From: Pseudomonas reactans
GTDB lineage: Bacteria > Pseudomonadota > Gammaproteobacteria > Pseudomonadales > Pseudomonadaceae
DNA length: 64,000 nucleotides
Direction: 5' to 3'
NCBI RefSeq assembly: GCF_013385825.1
Contig: NZ_JACAPG010000020.1
Span: 209,754 to 273,753, forward strand
The position numbers and the translations under genes were made by a program. Positions 1-10,639 of the stretch are shown here, piece after piece; position 1 is the stretch's first letter; the number at the start of each line of letters is the position of its first letter. The notes beneath the pieces were generated by a model. The model was not told the DNA's origin. It saw nothing but the letters and a program-made list of their open reading frames with translations, and made no database searches.

Positions 1-915
<915 letters not shown>

Positions 916-924
916 TCCCGGAAA

Positions 925-968
925 CAAAAAATCCCCGGTTCATTACACATGAACCGGGGATTTTTTTT
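925..968. terminator. Bidirectional rho-independent terminator
   Basis: A 12-bp perfect inverted repeat (931-942 with 950-961), rich in G/C, is flanked by an A-run on the left and a T-run on the right. It can therefore terminate guaD on the plus strand and the converging GntR gene on the minus strand. Confidence 0.9.
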
Positions 969-972
969 ACTG

Positions 973-1743
973 TTACAACTTGATCGAAGAACGACCCGGC
1001 TTCTTGGTCTGCAACAAATGCGAAAACACCGCATGCAGATCATCCGACGCGCTCTCTTCATCGAGGTTGAGCTTGCTGTCGATGTGATCCATGTGATGCA
1101 TCATCAAGTTCACTGCCAACGCCGCGTCCCGCGCTTCGATCGCATCGATCAATTGGGTGTGCTCGTCGTAGGAACAGTGCGAGCGGTTGCCGCTTTCGTA
1201 CTGGGCGATGATCAATGAGGTCTGGGACACCAGGCTGCGCTGGAAGCTGATCAGCGGCGCGTTCTTCGCCGCTTCGGCCAGCTTGAGGTGGAATTCGCCG
1301 GAGAGGCGGATGCCGGCGCCACGATCGCCACGGGAGAAGCTGTCGCGCTCGTCGTTGACCATCTGGCGCAGCTCGGCCAGTTGTTCGGCCGTGGCGTGCT
1401 GGACGGCCAGTTCAGTGATCGCCCGCTCCACCAGACGCCGCGCAAGGAACACCTGGCGGGCTTCTTCGACGCTCGGGCTGGCCACTACCGCACCGCGATT
1501 GGGCCGCAGCAGTACCACGCCTTCATGGGCCAGGCGCGACAGGGCGCGACGAATGATGGTGCGGCTCACGCCGAAGATTTCGCCCAGTGCCTCTTCACTC
1601 AATTTGGTGCCGGGTGCCAGGCGTTGTTCGAGGATCGCCTCGAAGATATGCGCGTAGACGATATCGTCCTGGGTTCCGCTGCGACCGGCCTTGCCGGCTC
1701 GCGGTTGTTTCTTGAGAGGTTGCAACTGTTCGTTCATGGGCAC
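973..1743 (-). CDS. GntR-family (FadR/FCD type) transcriptional regulator
   Basis: This 256-residue regulator has an N-terminal winged helix-turn-helix (about residues 25-95, with the typical block LSEEALGEIFGVSRTIIRRAL). An all-helical FCD effector domain follows (about 105-240) with the usual spaced Asp/His metal ligands. Such proteins bind small carboxylates or purine breakdown products and usually repress adjacent catabolic genes. It converges on guaD and shares its terminator. A TTGT-NN-ACAA element lies 83 bp upstream of its start, suggesting autoregulation. The effector cannot be read from the sequence. Confidence 0.85.
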   Translation of the reverse strand: MPMNEQLQPLKKQPRAGKAGRSGTQDDIVYAHIFEAILEQRLAPGTKLSEEALGEIFGVSRTIIRRALSRLAHEGVVLLRPNRGAVVASPSVEEARQVFLARRLVERAITELAVQHATAEQLAELRQMVNDERDSFSRGDRGAGIRLSGEFHLKLAEAAKNAPLISFQRSLVSQTSLIIAQYESGNRSHCSYDEHTQLIDAIEARDAALAVNLMMHHMDHIDSKLNLDEESASDDLHAVFSHLLQTKKPGRSSIKL

Positions 1744-1825
1744 TCGGGTTTGGAGAACGGCGGCGAATTAACGGTAATACGTCAACAGCGGGTCGCTGGC
1801 AAGTATCACCTAAAAACAGGGCACA

Positions 1826-1835
1826 TTGTACACAA
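1826..1835. promoter_or_regulatory. Candidate GntR operator (TTGTACACAA)
   Basis: TTGT and ACAA half-sites are separated by two bases, the layout of many FadR-type GntR operators. It lies between the GntR gene and the divergent permease. Two further TTGT-NN-ACAA sites in the window sit by prpR and by the NCS1 permease. Assignment to this regulator is inference. Confidence 0.4.
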
Positions 1836-1942
1836 CCGGATGCGCCAACACACTGTACGGCTGTTTGCGCCGTCGGCTGTATTGCAATGAGTCGTTACGT
1901 TTGAGTTTAGGCTTGAATCCAAGATTTCCCATGAACGACATC

Positions 1943-2050
1943 CTACTGTAGGAGCGAGCTTGCTCGCGAAGAACCTGAGAGCGCCACGACCATCCCGTAT
2001 GCCCGCGCCAGCATTGACGTTTTTCGCGAGCAAGCTCGCTCCTACAGTAG
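1943..2050. repeat. REP doublet (REPIN), family A
   Basis: Two inverted copies of the palindrome CTGTAGGAGCGAGCTTGCTC flank a short spacer. A second family A doublet is at 7871-7971. These are typical Pseudomonas REPINs, mobilised in trans by RAYT transposases, none of which is in this window. Confidence 0.9.
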
Positions 2051-2072
2051 TCTAGCCAAGGAACACCTCTTG

Positions 2073-3263
2073 ATGACTGACGCCGCCCAAGCGCCTTTGC
2101 GCCCGCTGGCCGACACCTCTCCCTCGGCCATCGTCGCCGGCTTCATCGCCATGATGACCGGCTACACCAGCTCCCTGGTCCTGATGTTTCAGGCCGGGCA
2201 AGCCGCCGGTTTGACCACGGCGCAGATTTCTTCATGGATCTGGGCGATTTCCATCGGCATGGCGGTGTGCAGCATCGGCTTGTCCCTGCGCTATCGCACA
2301 CCGATCACCATTGCCTGGTCGACGCCGGGCGCGGCGCTGTTGATCACCAGCCTGGGCGGCGTGAGTTATGGCGAGGCCATCGGTGCCTACATCACCTGCG
2401 CCGTCCTTGTGACAATTTGCGGGCTGACCGGCAGCTTTGAAAAACTGGTCAAGCGCATCCCGGCGTCACTGGCGGCGGCCTTGTTGGCGGGGATTCTGTT
2501 CAAGATCGGCAGCGAAATCTTCGTCGCCGCGCAGCATCGCACCGGGCTGGTACTGGGGATGTTCTTCACTTACCTGGTGATCAAGCGCCTGTCGCCGCGT
2601 TATGCGGTGCTGGCGGCATTGGTGATTGGCACCGTATTGTCCGGATTGATGGGGTTGTTGGACTTCAGTGGTTTTCACCTGGAAGTGGCGACGCCAGTGT
2701 GGACCACGCCGCACTTCTCGCTGGCTGCCACCATCAGCATCGGCATCCCGCTGTTCGTCGTGGCGATGACATCCCAGAACATGCCCGGCGTCGCCGTGCT
2801 CAGGGCCGACGGTTACAACGTACCCGCCTCGCCGCTGATCACCGCCACCGGCCTGGCCTCATTGGTGCTGTCGCCCTTCGGCTCCCACGGCATCAACCTG
2901 GCAGCGATCAGCGCGGCCATCTGCACCGGGCCCCATGCTCATGAAGACCGTAACAAACGCTACACCGCCGCCGTGTGGTGCGGAGTGTTCTACGGGATTG
3001 CCGGGGTGTTCGGCGCGACCTTGGCGGCGTTGTTCGCAGCCTTGCCCAAGGAACTGGTGCTGTCGATTGCGGCGTTGGCGCTGTTTGGCTCGATCATCAA
3101 TGGCTTGAGCATCGCCATGAATGAACCGAAGGAACGGGAAGCGGCACTGATCACCTTCATGGTCACCGCGTCTGGCTTGACGCTGTTTTCCATCGGGTCG
3201 GCATTTTGGGGGATTGTGGCGGGAGTGTTGACGTTGCTGATTCTGAATTGGCGCAAGGCATAA
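2073..3263 (+). CDS. BenE-family benzoate/proton symporter-like permease
   Basis: This 396-residue, very hydrophobic protein has about 11-12 predicted membrane segments from residue 15 to the C terminus. It carries the BenE family pattern, including the early SSLVLMFQAG segment, TPGAALL near residue 90 and FGSHGINLAAISAAICTGP. The family imports benzoate-type aromatic acids with protons across the inner membrane. No ben or cat catabolic gene is nearby, so the substrate is uncertain. I chose the ATG at 2073, with AAGGA about 10 bases upstream, over the adjoining TTG. It may be controlled by the divergent GntR protein, since the pair shares one intergenic region. Confidence 0.85.
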   Translation: MTDAAQAPLRPLADTSPSAIVAGFIAMMTGYTSSLVLMFQAGQAAGLTTAQISSWIWAISIGMAVCSIGLSLRYRTPITIAWSTPGAALLITSLGGVSYGEAIGAYITCAVLVTICGLTGSFEKLVKRIPASLAAALLAGILFKIGSEIFVAAQHRTGLVLGMFFTYLVIKRLSPRYAVLAALVIGTVLSGLMGLLDFSGFHLEVATPVWTTPHFSLAATISIGIPLFVVAMTSQNMPGVAVLRADGYNVPASPLITATGLASLVLSPFGSHGINLAAISAAICTGPHAHEDRNKRYTAAVWCGVFYGIAGVFGATLAALFAALPKELVLSIAALALFGSIINGLSIAMNEPKEREAALITFMVTASGLTLFSIGSAFWGIVAGVLTLLILNWRKA

Positions 3264-3296
3264 AAAAACGGCGACCCTGAGGTCGCCGTTTTTTTC
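3263..3296. terminator. Bidirectional rho-independent terminator
   Basis: An A-run, the stem AACGGCGACC pairing with GGTCGCCGTT, and a T-run lie immediately after the permease stop. It also serves the converging yggL. Confidence 0.9.
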
Positions 3297-3300
3297 AGTA

Positions 3301-3645
3301 TCACTTAGCCGCGTTGATCGGCTTTTCCGGATACCACACGTCCAGCAGTGGGCTGACTTCAGCGCTTTTCAGTTCGCTGCGGCCTTTGAGCCAGCTTTCA
3401 ACCGCTACGCGCTGTTCTTCGTTGACCGAGCCACGCTTCTGCAGGCAAACCAGACCGAAGTCATCGCCGCCAACATAGCCCAGACCATTGGCTTCCATGG
3501 CTTCTTTGATGAATGCTTCGAGGAAAGCGTCGGTAGCTTCTTCACTCAGGTCTTCTTTGAAGTCCAGGTTCAGTTCGAAACCCAGCTCTTGAAATTCATC
3601 AACGCACAGTTTTTTGCGCAGACGCTGGGAACGGTTAGTCGCCAT
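3301..3645 (-). CDS. yggL: YggL/DUF469 family 50S ribosome-associated protein
   Basis: This small acidic protein of 114 residues matches the YggL (DUF469) family, with a basic N terminus (MATNRSQRLRKKL), a central acidic stretch and the GYVGGDDFGLVC core. E. coli YggL binds the 50S subunit and influences assembly or hibernation. The start at 3645 is preferred over an upstream frame extension because a GAGG ribosome-binding site lies at proper spacing. It stands alone, with a terminator behind it shared with the permease. Its cellular role in Pseudomonas is not shown by the sequence. Confidence 0.85.
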   Translation of the reverse strand: MATNRSQRLRKKLCVDEFQELGFELNLDFKEDLSEEATDAFLEAFIKEAMEANGLGYVGGDDFGLVCLQKRGSVNEEQRVAVESWLKGRSELKSAEVSPLLDVWYPEKPINAAK

Positions 3646-3882
3646 TGGAACAATCCTCATAAGTAATAACGGGCGGCACTTTAGCAGTTTAAGGCGGCGA
3701 TTGCCCGACTCTCTGGGACAGGCGGCACTTTGCGTGTAAAAAAACGCCGAATTCCAGCTATCGTTCAGCTACAAGTGGATCCACCTTGGGGCATAATGCC
3801 GACACTTTCATGACCATTGAGGGATTTTTCTTATTTACCCCTCGCCTTTTTCACCCTCCTCAGCAGTAGGGTTTTACTTCTT

Positions 3883-5343
3883 ATGATCAAATCTTTGCGT
3901 TCAGTGTTTTTCGCCGGTCTTATTCTGCCACTGGCTTTTTCCGTCTCCGCCGCCCCCGTCAACAACACCCTGCCGCCCAATGTTCAACAGGCGCTGGCCA
4001 AAGCCAAGCTGCAAAACACTGCGTTGTCCTTGGTAATGATCCCCCTGAACGGTCCGGGCACGCCGACTGTCTTCAACGCTGACGTCTCCGTGAACCCGGC
4101 CTCGACCATGAAGCTGGTCACCACATATGCAGCCCTGGAAATGCTCGGCCCCAATCACCAGTGGAAAACCGAGTTCTACACCGACGGCACCCTCAGCGGT
4201 GGCGTGTTGCACGGCAACCTCTACCTCAAGGGCGGCGGCGATCCCAAGCTGAACATGGAAAAACTCTGGCTGCTGATGCGCGACCTGCGCGCCAACGGCG
4301 TGCAGCAAGTCACCGGCGACCTGGTGCTGGACCGTGGTTTCTTCAACCAGCCGCTGTTGCCGGAGTTCAATGACGACGGCAACGACGAGAACAAACCGTT
4401 CCTGGTCAAGCCGGACGCGCTGCTGGTCAACCTCAAAGCCCTGCGTTTTGTGACGCGCAATGACTCCGGCCGCGTGCTGGTGTCGGTCGAACCGCCAATT
4501 GCGAGCATTCGCATCGATAACCAGGTCAAGGTCTCCAACGCCAAGCAGTGCACCGGTGATGTGCGCTACAACCCGGTCACCGCCGCAGATGGCAGCGTAA
4601 CCGTCACGGTCAGCGGCCAATTGGCCGATGGCTGCAGCTCGCAGACTTATCTGTCGTTGCTCGACCACGCCACCTACACCGCCGGCGCCGTGCGCGCGAT
4701 CTGGCAGGAACTGGGTGGCACCATCCAGGGTCGTGATATCCAGGCGCCAGTGCCCAAGGATGCCAAGGTACTGGCCCGGGCCTTCTCGCCGGACCTGGCG
4801 GAAATCATTCGCGACATCAACAAATACAGTAACAACACCATGGCCCAGCAGCTGTTTCTGAGCCTGGGCGCGCAGTTCCGCAACGACGCCGACGGCGACG
4901 ATGCCAAGGCAGCCCAACGTGTGGTGCGCCAGTGGCTGGCGAAGAAAGGCATCACCGCGCCGCACCTGGTGATGGAGAACGGCTCTGGCCTGTCGCGTGC
5001 CGAACGGGTCAGCGCCCGCGAAATGGCGGCCATGCTGCAAGCCGCGTGGAAAAGCCCTTACGCCGCCGAGTACATCAGCTCGATGCCGATCGCCGGCACC
5101 GACGGCACCATGCGCAAACGCCTGAAGACCACTGCCATGCGCGGCGAAGCCCACGTCAAGACCGGTACTTTGAACACCGTACGTGCCATCGCCGGATTCA
5201 GCCGCGACAACAACGGCAATACCTGGGCCGTGGTGGCGATCCTCAACGATCCGAAGCCATGGGGCGCTTCGTCGGTGCTGGATCAGGTGTTGCTGGATTT
5301 GTATCGTCAGCCGAAGGTGGTGGCGGCCGCTCCGGTACTCTGA
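3883..5343 (+). CDS. dacB: D-alanyl-D-alanine carboxypeptidase/endopeptidase (PBP4)
   Basis: This 486-residue class C low-molecular-mass penicillin-binding protein trims or cleaves peptidoglycan cross-links in the periplasm. A signal peptide covers residues 1-24 (hydrophobic core, then SVSAAP). All three active-site motifs are present: STMK with nucleophile Ser74, SNN with Ser316, and KTG with Lys426. The long insertion between the first two motifs (about 95-290) is normal for this family. The ATG at 3883 is chosen because it begins the signal peptide; the frame is open further upstream but only from a poor TTG. A CATAAT-like -10 element lies near 3792. Confidence 0.94.
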   Translation: MIKSLRSVFFAGLILPLAFSVSAAPVNNTLPPNVQQALAKAKLQNTALSLVMIPLNGPGTPTVFNADVSVNPASTMKLVTTYAALEMLGPNHQWKTEFYTDGTLSGGVLHGNLYLKGGGDPKLNMEKLWLLMRDLRANGVQQVTGDLVLDRGFFNQPLLPEFNDDGNDENKPFLVKPDALLVNLKALRFVTRNDSGRVLVSVEPPIASIRIDNQVKVSNAKQCTGDVRYNPVTAADGSVTVTVSGQLADGCSSQTYLSLLDHATYTAGAVRAIWQELGGTIQGRDIQAPVPKDAKVLARAFSPDLAEIIRDINKYSNNTMAQQLFLSLGAQFRNDADGDDAKAAQRVVRQWLAKKGITAPHLVMENGSGLSRAERVSAREMAAMLQAAWKSPYAAEYISSMPIAGTDGTMRKRLKTTAMRGEAHVKTGTLNTVRAIAGFSRDNNGNTWAVVAILNDPKPWGASSVLDQVLLDLYRQPKVVAAAPVL

Positions 5344-5344
5344 T

Positions 5345-7777
5345 TTATTGAACGGGACCGCTGCGCGCTCCAGCGGGAGCAAGCTCCCTCGCCACGACTT
5401 CCACCCGATCCCTGCCCGCCTGCTTGGCCACATACACGGCCGAGTCGGCGCGCAGCAGCAACCCGTCAATGCCTTCATCCACCCGCCAGCTGGCCACGCC
5501 AAAGCTGGCGGTGACGATGCCGACGGGTTCCATCGGCGCACTGCGCAGCGACGCCCACAATTCCATCGCCAGGCTGTAGGCCTGTTCGCCATCGGTGTGC
5601 GGGCACAGCACCATGAACTCCTCGCCGCCCAGGCGGCAGAATACATCGGTGCGGCGCAGGCGCTGGCTGATGCGTTTGCACAGTTCCTGCAGCACCCCAT
5701 CGCCCACGGCGTGCCCGTGCTGGTCGTTGATGCGTTTGAAGTGATCGATATCCAGCATGATCACCGACAAGTTACCCGAGGTGCGATTGAGCCTCACCAT
5801 TTCGGCCTTGAGGCGATCCTGGAAATAGCGGCGGTTATGAATCCCGGTCAAAGAGTCGGTGATGGACAGGGCACGCAGTTCTTCTTCCACCCGTTTCAGA
5901 TCGGAAATATCCGACACGTACCCATGCCACAGCGTACCACCTGCGGGTAACTCTTCCGGGGTCGCCTCGCCACGAATCCAACGCAGGCCGCGTTGCGGCA
6001 ACAGCACGCGGTATTCCTCGCGCCAATGGCTCAACTGCAATGCTGACAAGCGAATCGAAGCGCGCACCCGTTCCGCATCCAACGGGTGGATGCGCTCGAA
6101 CACTCGATTCGCATCCTGCTGCAACACCTTGGGTTCGATTTCATAGATGTCGCGCATGCCGTCGCTGGCGTAGATGAATTTCCAGTTGTCCTGGGGCTCC
6201 AGGGTGAACTGGAAGATCCCGCCGGGCACATGGGCGCTGAGCTTCTTGAGTAGGCGGTCGCGGGCTGCCAAGGCCTCGTAGGCACGTTTCTGTTCGGTGA
6301 TGTCCAGGTAAATCGCCAAGTGGCCGATCCACAATCCATGGTCGTCCAGCAACACCGTGGCCAGCATGTTCACGGTCAACTGAGTGCCATTTTCGCGGAT
6401 CAAGCTCCATTCGCGGGCTTCGTGCAGGGTGTCCGGGCTTTCCACCAGCATCGCCTGGCTGGCGGGAATACGCTTGCCCAACGCCACACTCAGGCTGGCC
6501 GCGCGCGCTTCCAGCTCCGACGCCAGGTGCAGGCTCTCCAGTGTGTGCGTGCCCACCACATGCTCGGCCTTGAAGCCCAACATCTGCTCGGCGCCGGCGT
6601 TGAAGGTATTGATGACGCCGCGCAGGTCGGTGGCAATGATCGCCACCTGGGTCGCGGCGTTCAGCACGCTGCGCAATTGGCCATGGGCACCGCGCAATTC
6701 CTGTTCACGCAGGCGCAACTGGGCCGTGCGCTGCTCCACCAGCTTCACGGCGCGCTGACGCTGGCTTACCAGCACATAGAGCAAGGCACTGAGCAGCAGG
6801 CTGAGCAGGCCGCCCATGGTCAGGATGGTGGTCAGCGAGGAATGGTTGGCCTGGTCGAACACCTGGCTGGGGCGCAGTTTCAAGGCGTACACATGGTCGC
6901 CGAGTGTGAGACGACGCGCGCCGACCAGGTCGCTGCTACCTACCTCATTGCTGGATTCGAAGAGCACGCGCTTCTGCAGGTCGGACGTGTCGATGATCTG
7001 CATCACCAGGTTGTCCCGCTCCGGCTTGGGCAGACCGTCGGCCACCAGTTGGCGCATGCTGATCACCGCCATCACATAACCATAGGGCTCGTTCTGCGAC
7101 TGATCGGAGGTGGGCAGGTGGCTCACCGGCGCGACCAGTAAAACTCCGGTGGCATACGCCGGCTCCACTCCCACCAATTGCATGGGCTGGGACACTGCCA
7201 GCTTGCCGGTCTTTTGTGCACGCTCAAGGGTTGAACGGCGCAGAGGCTGGGCCAAAAGATCAAAGCCAAGGGGCGCGCCCAACAGGCTTTGGGTCTGGCT
7301 GTACAGCACCGGCACATATTCATCGCGCTCGGGCGAAGGGGCCAGCTCACCGGCTGTATTCAGTTCACGGATCACGAAAGGCAGGCCGCGCTGGCTGGAG
7401 ACGTCTTGCTCAAACTGGCTGCGCTGTTCGCGATACACCCGTGGCGCCCAGGAGTAAGCGCGAGCGCGCAATAACAAGGGCTGGGCAAAACCGTCGAATT
7501 CTTCGCGAGAGACATCATCGGAGTTGACGAAGAAGCGCCGCAGGCTGTTCAGCCGTTGCTCCTGGTCTTCGAAACGCTCCTGCAGGCGGGTGTAGCGCTC
7601 ATTGACCAGCAACTGAAAGCGCTGGCGCACCTGTTGCTGATAGAGGTCGGCAGCCGCCCAAGCGACAATCGCCGTCAAGGCAAACCCAGCCAACAACACC
7701 ACCAATGCCACCAGCCAAGCCGACGCCTGCTCACTGATAAAGCCTAGGATTTTCGGGCGAACGGCTTGCAACGGCAT
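5345..7777 (-). CDS. Membrane sensor diguanylate cyclase (CHASE-PAS-PAS-GGDEF)
   Basis: This protein of about 810 residues makes cyclic-di-GMP. The order is: transmembrane helix (about 15-45), periplasmic CHASE ligand-sensing domain (about 60-290), second transmembrane helix (about 320-340), coiled linker, two PAS domains (about 370-490 and 510-630), and a GGDEF domain (about 640-800). The active site is GGEEF, near residue 718. The inhibitory I-site RxxD (RRTD) lies exactly five residues before it, so both catalysis and product inhibition should be intact. No EAL domain is present. It converges on dacB with almost no gap. The start is uncertain: ATG at 7777 or a GTG nine bases earlier. Confidence 0.88.
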   Translation of the reverse strand: MPLQAVRPKILGFISEQASAWLVALVVLLAGFALTAIVAWAAADLYQQQVRQRFQLLVNERYTRLQERFEDQEQRLNSLRRFFVNSDDVSREEFDGFAQPLLLRARAYSWAPRVYREQRSQFEQDVSSQRGLPFVIRELNTAGELAPSPERDEYVPVLYSQTQSLLGAPLGFDLLAQPLRRSTLERAQKTGKLAVSQPMQLVGVEPAYATGVLLVAPVSHLPTSDQSQNEPYGYVMAVISMRQLVADGLPKPERDNLVMQIIDTSDLQKRVLFESSNEVGSSDLVGARRLTLGDHVYALKLRPSQVFDQANHSSLTTILTMGGLLSLLLSALLYVLVSQRQRAVKLVEQRTAQLRLREQELRGAHGQLRSVLNAATQVAIIATDLRGVINTFNAGAEQMLGFKAEHVVGTHTLESLHLASELEARAASLSVALGKRIPASQAMLVESPDTLHEAREWSLIRENGTQLTVNMLATVLLDDHGLWIGHLAIYLDITEQKRAYEALAARDRLLKKLSAHVPGGIFQFTLEPQDNWKFIYASDGMRDIYEIEPKVLQQDANRVFERIHPLDAERVRASIRLSALQLSHWREEYRVLLPQRGLRWIRGEATPEELPAGGTLWHGYVSDISDLKRVEEELRALSITDSLTGIHNRRYFQDRLKAEMVRLNRTSGNLSVIMLDIDHFKRINDQHGHAVGDGVLQELCKRISQRLRRTDVFCRLGGEEFMVLCPHTDGEQAYSLAMELWASLRSAPMEPVGIVTASFGVASWRVDEGIDGLLLRADSAVYVAKQAGRDRVEVVARELAPAGARSGPVQ

Positions 7778-7870
7778 AGGCAACACTCACAACGCCAGCG
7801 TGCGGGGGGTGTCACTTTGGCTAGGCCTTAAGTTATAGCCATCGGCCCGGTATTTGACCAGCCAAAAGAA

Positions 7871-7971
7871 CTGTAGGAGCGAGCTTGCTCGCGAAGAACT
7901 TGAAGGCGCCGCGTTTATTCAGAAAAAACGCGTCGTTCTTAAGTTTTTCGCAAGCAAGCTCGCTCCTACAA
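7871..7971. repeat. REP doublet (REPIN), family A
   Basis: Inverted copies of the same CTGTAGGAGCGAGCTTGCTC palindrome seen at 1943-2050 lie between the cyclase gene and rlmL, ending eight bases from the rlmL stop. Confidence 0.9.
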
Positions 7972-7978
7972 GGGGCGA

Positions 7979-10243
7979 TCAGCGCGCGGTGATTTTCCAC
8001 GCCCGGTGGATCTTCGCATTGCGCGCAAAATCCGGATCGATAGTCTTGTCGCTGATTTCCTCGACCGCATAACGTTCGCTGAGGTTGTCCTCCAGCGCGA
8101 ATTTGCGGAAGTTGTTCGAGAAGTACAGCACGCCGCCCGGCGCCAGGCGCGCCATGGCCAGATCGAGCAACTGCACATGGTCGCGCTGCACGTCGAAGAT
8201 GCCTTCCATGCGCTTGGAGTTGGAGAAGGTCGGCGGGTCGATGAAGATCAGGTCGAACTCATCGCGGCTGGCCTCCAGCCACGCCATTACGTCACCCTGC
8301 TCCAGGCGGTTCTTGTCGGAGAAACCGTTGAGGGAGAAGTTGCGACGCGCCCAGTCCAGATAGGTCTTGGACAGATCGACGCTGGTGGTGCTGCGCGCGC
8401 CGCCCTTGGCCGCGTGCACACTGGCGGTGGCGGTGTAGCAATACAGGTTGAGGAAGCGCTTGCCGGCCGCTTCTTTCTGGATGCGCATGCGCATTGGGCG
8501 GTGGTCGAGGAACAGGCCGGTGTCCAGGTAATCGGTGAGGTTGACCAGCAACTTCACGCCACCTTCGCTGACTTCGGTGAACTTGCCCTGGGCGCTCTGA
8601 CGCTCGTACTGCTTGGTGCCACTCTGACGCTCGCGACGCTTGACCACCACGCGGCTCTTGTCGATGTTCAGCGCCTGTGGAATGGCTGCCAGGGCATCGA
8701 ACATGCGCGCGGAGGCTTTTTCCGGGTCGATGGACTTCGGCGCAGCGTACTCCTGCACGTGGACCCAGTCGTGGTACAGGTCGATGGCCATGGAGTATTC
8801 CGGCATGTCGGCATCGTACACGCGGTAGCAATCCACGCCTTCGCGCTTGGCCCACTTGCCCAGCAACTTGAGGTTCTTCTGCAGGCGGTTGGCGAACATC
8901 TGCCCGCCTTCGCTCAGGCGCGCCTGCTCGACTAACGGGGCCGGAGCAGGTTTGATCGGGTTGCCGTTCTTGTTGTACTGGCGCTCTTGCGGCTCGGCCG
9001 GGGCTTGATCGTAAGCGGCTTGCTCACGCTCAGCCTGGCGCTGTTCCGGGGTACGACGCTCGCCGGTGACGAACTGATCCGGATTGACCTTGATCAGCAG
9101 CAACTTGCACGGCAACGCGCCGTTCCAGAACGAATACTGTTTGTGGCTGCGGATGCCCATGCGCTTGCCCAGGTCCGGCGCACCGGTGAACACTGCCGCT
9201 TCCCAGCCCATGCAGGCCTGGCGCAGACGCTCGCCGAGGTTCTGGTAGAGGTACAACAGGCTGGCTTCGTCACCCAGACGCTCGCCGTACGGCGGGTTGC
9301 AGATGACCAGGCCTTTCTGGTTCTGGTCCGGACGCGGCTCGAAGGTGCCGACTTCGCCCTGGTACACCTTGATCCAATGGCTCAGGCCTGCGCGTTCGAT
9401 GTTGTTGCGCGCGGGTTGGATCAACCGCGGGTCGGCTTCGTAGCCTCGGATCCACAGTGGCGGCTTGTTCATGCCGATAGCGGCACGTTCAGCAGCTTCT
9501 GCATGCAGCTTCTTCCACAGCGCCGGGACGTGACCCAGCCAAGTGGTGAAGCCCCACAGTTCGCGATTCAGGTTGGGCGCCATGTCGGCGGCAATCATCG
9601 CGCCTTCCACCAGGAAGGTGCCCACGCCGCACATCGGGTCGCTCAGCGCGCCGCCTTCAGCGGCAATGCGCGGCCAGCCGGCACGGATCAGGATCGCGGC
9701 GGCCAGATTTTCCTTCAACGGTGCCGCGCCCTGCTGCAGACGGTAACCGCGCTGGTGCAGGCTGTGGCCGGACAGGTCGAGGGACAGGATGGCTTCGCCA
9801 CGGTCCAGGCGCAGGTGGATGCGCAGGTCCGGGTTGATCTTGTCGATGGACGGGCGTTCGCCGGTCGGGGTGCGCAGCTTGTCGACGATCGCATCCTTGA
9901 CCTTCAGCGCGCCGAAGTGGGTGTTGTCGATGCCCGAACCGTGACCACTGAACTCAACGGCCAGGGTGCCGTCCGGCACCATGTGGTCGGCCCACTCGAT
10001 GTCCAGCACGCCGTGGTAGAGGTCTTCGGCGTCCTTCATCGGGAAGCGCTTGAGCACCAGCAGCACGCGGTTGGCCAGGCGCGACCAGAGGCACAGGCGG
10101 TAGGCGGTTTCCATGTCGGCCATGCCGCGCACGGCCGAGGTGTGCTCGCGGGCCTCCTCAAGGCCAAGCCCGACGGCTTCCTCGATCAGCAGGCCTTCGA
10201 GGCCCTTGGGGCAGGTGAGGAAGAGTTCAAAACGGTCCGACAT
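7979..10243 (-). CDS. rlmL: Bifunctional 23S rRNA methyltransferase RlmKL (m2G2445/m7G2069)
   Basis: This 754-residue two-enzyme fusion modifies helix 74 of 23S rRNA during ribosome assembly. The N-terminal half has a THUMP domain and an RlmL methyltransferase with the NPPY motif near residue 316 (ICNPPYGERLG). The C-terminal half is an RlmK-type methyltransferase with a Rossmann fold and the FIDPPTF motif. The start at 10243 (MSDRFELFLTCPKGLEGLL) matches family N termini; an open extension of 72 codons upstream lacks family character. Divergent rmf, also a ribosome factor, is the next gene, as I recall for P. aeruginosa. Confidence 0.95.
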   Translation of the reverse strand: MSDRFELFLTCPKGLEGLLIEEAVGLGLEEAREHTSAVRGMADMETAYRLCLWSRLANRVLLVLKRFPMKDAEDLYHGVLDIEWADHMVPDGTLAVEFSGHGSGIDNTHFGALKVKDAIVDKLRTPTGERPSIDKINPDLRIHLRLDRGEAILSLDLSGHSLHQRGYRLQQGAAPLKENLAAAILIRAGWPRIAAEGGALSDPMCGVGTFLVEGAMIAADMAPNLNRELWGFTTWLGHVPALWKKLHAEAAERAAIGMNKPPLWIRGYEADPRLIQPARNNIERAGLSHWIKVYQGEVGTFEPRPDQNQKGLVICNPPYGERLGDEASLLYLYQNLGERLRQACMGWEAAVFTGAPDLGKRMGIRSHKQYSFWNGALPCKLLLIKVNPDQFVTGERRTPEQRQAEREQAAYDQAPAEPQERQYNKNGNPIKPAPAPLVEQARLSEGGQMFANRLQKNLKLLGKWAKREGVDCYRVYDADMPEYSMAIDLYHDWVHVQEYAAPKSIDPEKASARMFDALAAIPQALNIDKSRVVVKRRERQSGTKQYERQSAQGKFTEVSEGGVKLLVNLTDYLDTGLFLDHRPMRMRIQKEAAGKRFLNLYCYTATASVHAAKGGARSTTSVDLSKTYLDWARRNFSLNGFSDKNRLEQGDVMAWLEASRDEFDLIFIDPPTFSNSKRMEGIFDVQRDHVQLLDLAMARLAPGGVLYFSNNFRKFALEDNLSERYAVEEISDKTIDPDFARNAKIHRAWKITAR

Positions 10244-10639
10244 GGGGCATTCCAGGCTTTTCAGCAATAAATGAACGGGCGACGCATCGCCGGCTCGGTT
10301 TTCAATCAAGCACTTTTCTTGAAGAGTGCTCGCGTGGCACGAATGTGCCGTCCCACCCCGTCCGACAGGCGCTTGGGCCTTTATTGACGGGACAGATAAA
10401 CAATTAGCCGTAACAAAAAGAAATATTCCGACCCTTCGTCGAATAATAACCGACTGCAACGGGCGGGCATTCTCACTAAAGGATTAAACCCATCCTCTTT
10501 GCAGGGTGCATCATAGCTGGGTTTGCCATACAAATGGGGTGAAAAGCCATCCCAGCTTATGGCTATAGCATCGTTATCGTTACGTGCTTATGACAAAACG
10601 ATCATTGAATCCATGTGACCTATTGGTTAGAACTCAACA
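10244..10639. other. Gene-free region upstream of rlmL and rmf
   Basis: No supportable gene is present. The part next to rlmL is open in the rlmL frame but has no coding character. The remainder becomes A/T-richer toward 10600 and presumably carries the divergent promoters of rlmL and rmf. I could not assign promoter boxes with confidence. Confidence 0.5.

Noticed and set aside
1943..2050. Palindromic repeats as CRISPR
   Set aside because: They are inverted pairs scattered singly, without regular spacers or cas genes; they are REP elements.
2073..3263. A benzoate degradation cluster
   Set aside because: Only the BenE-like permease is present; no ben or cat genes are in the window.
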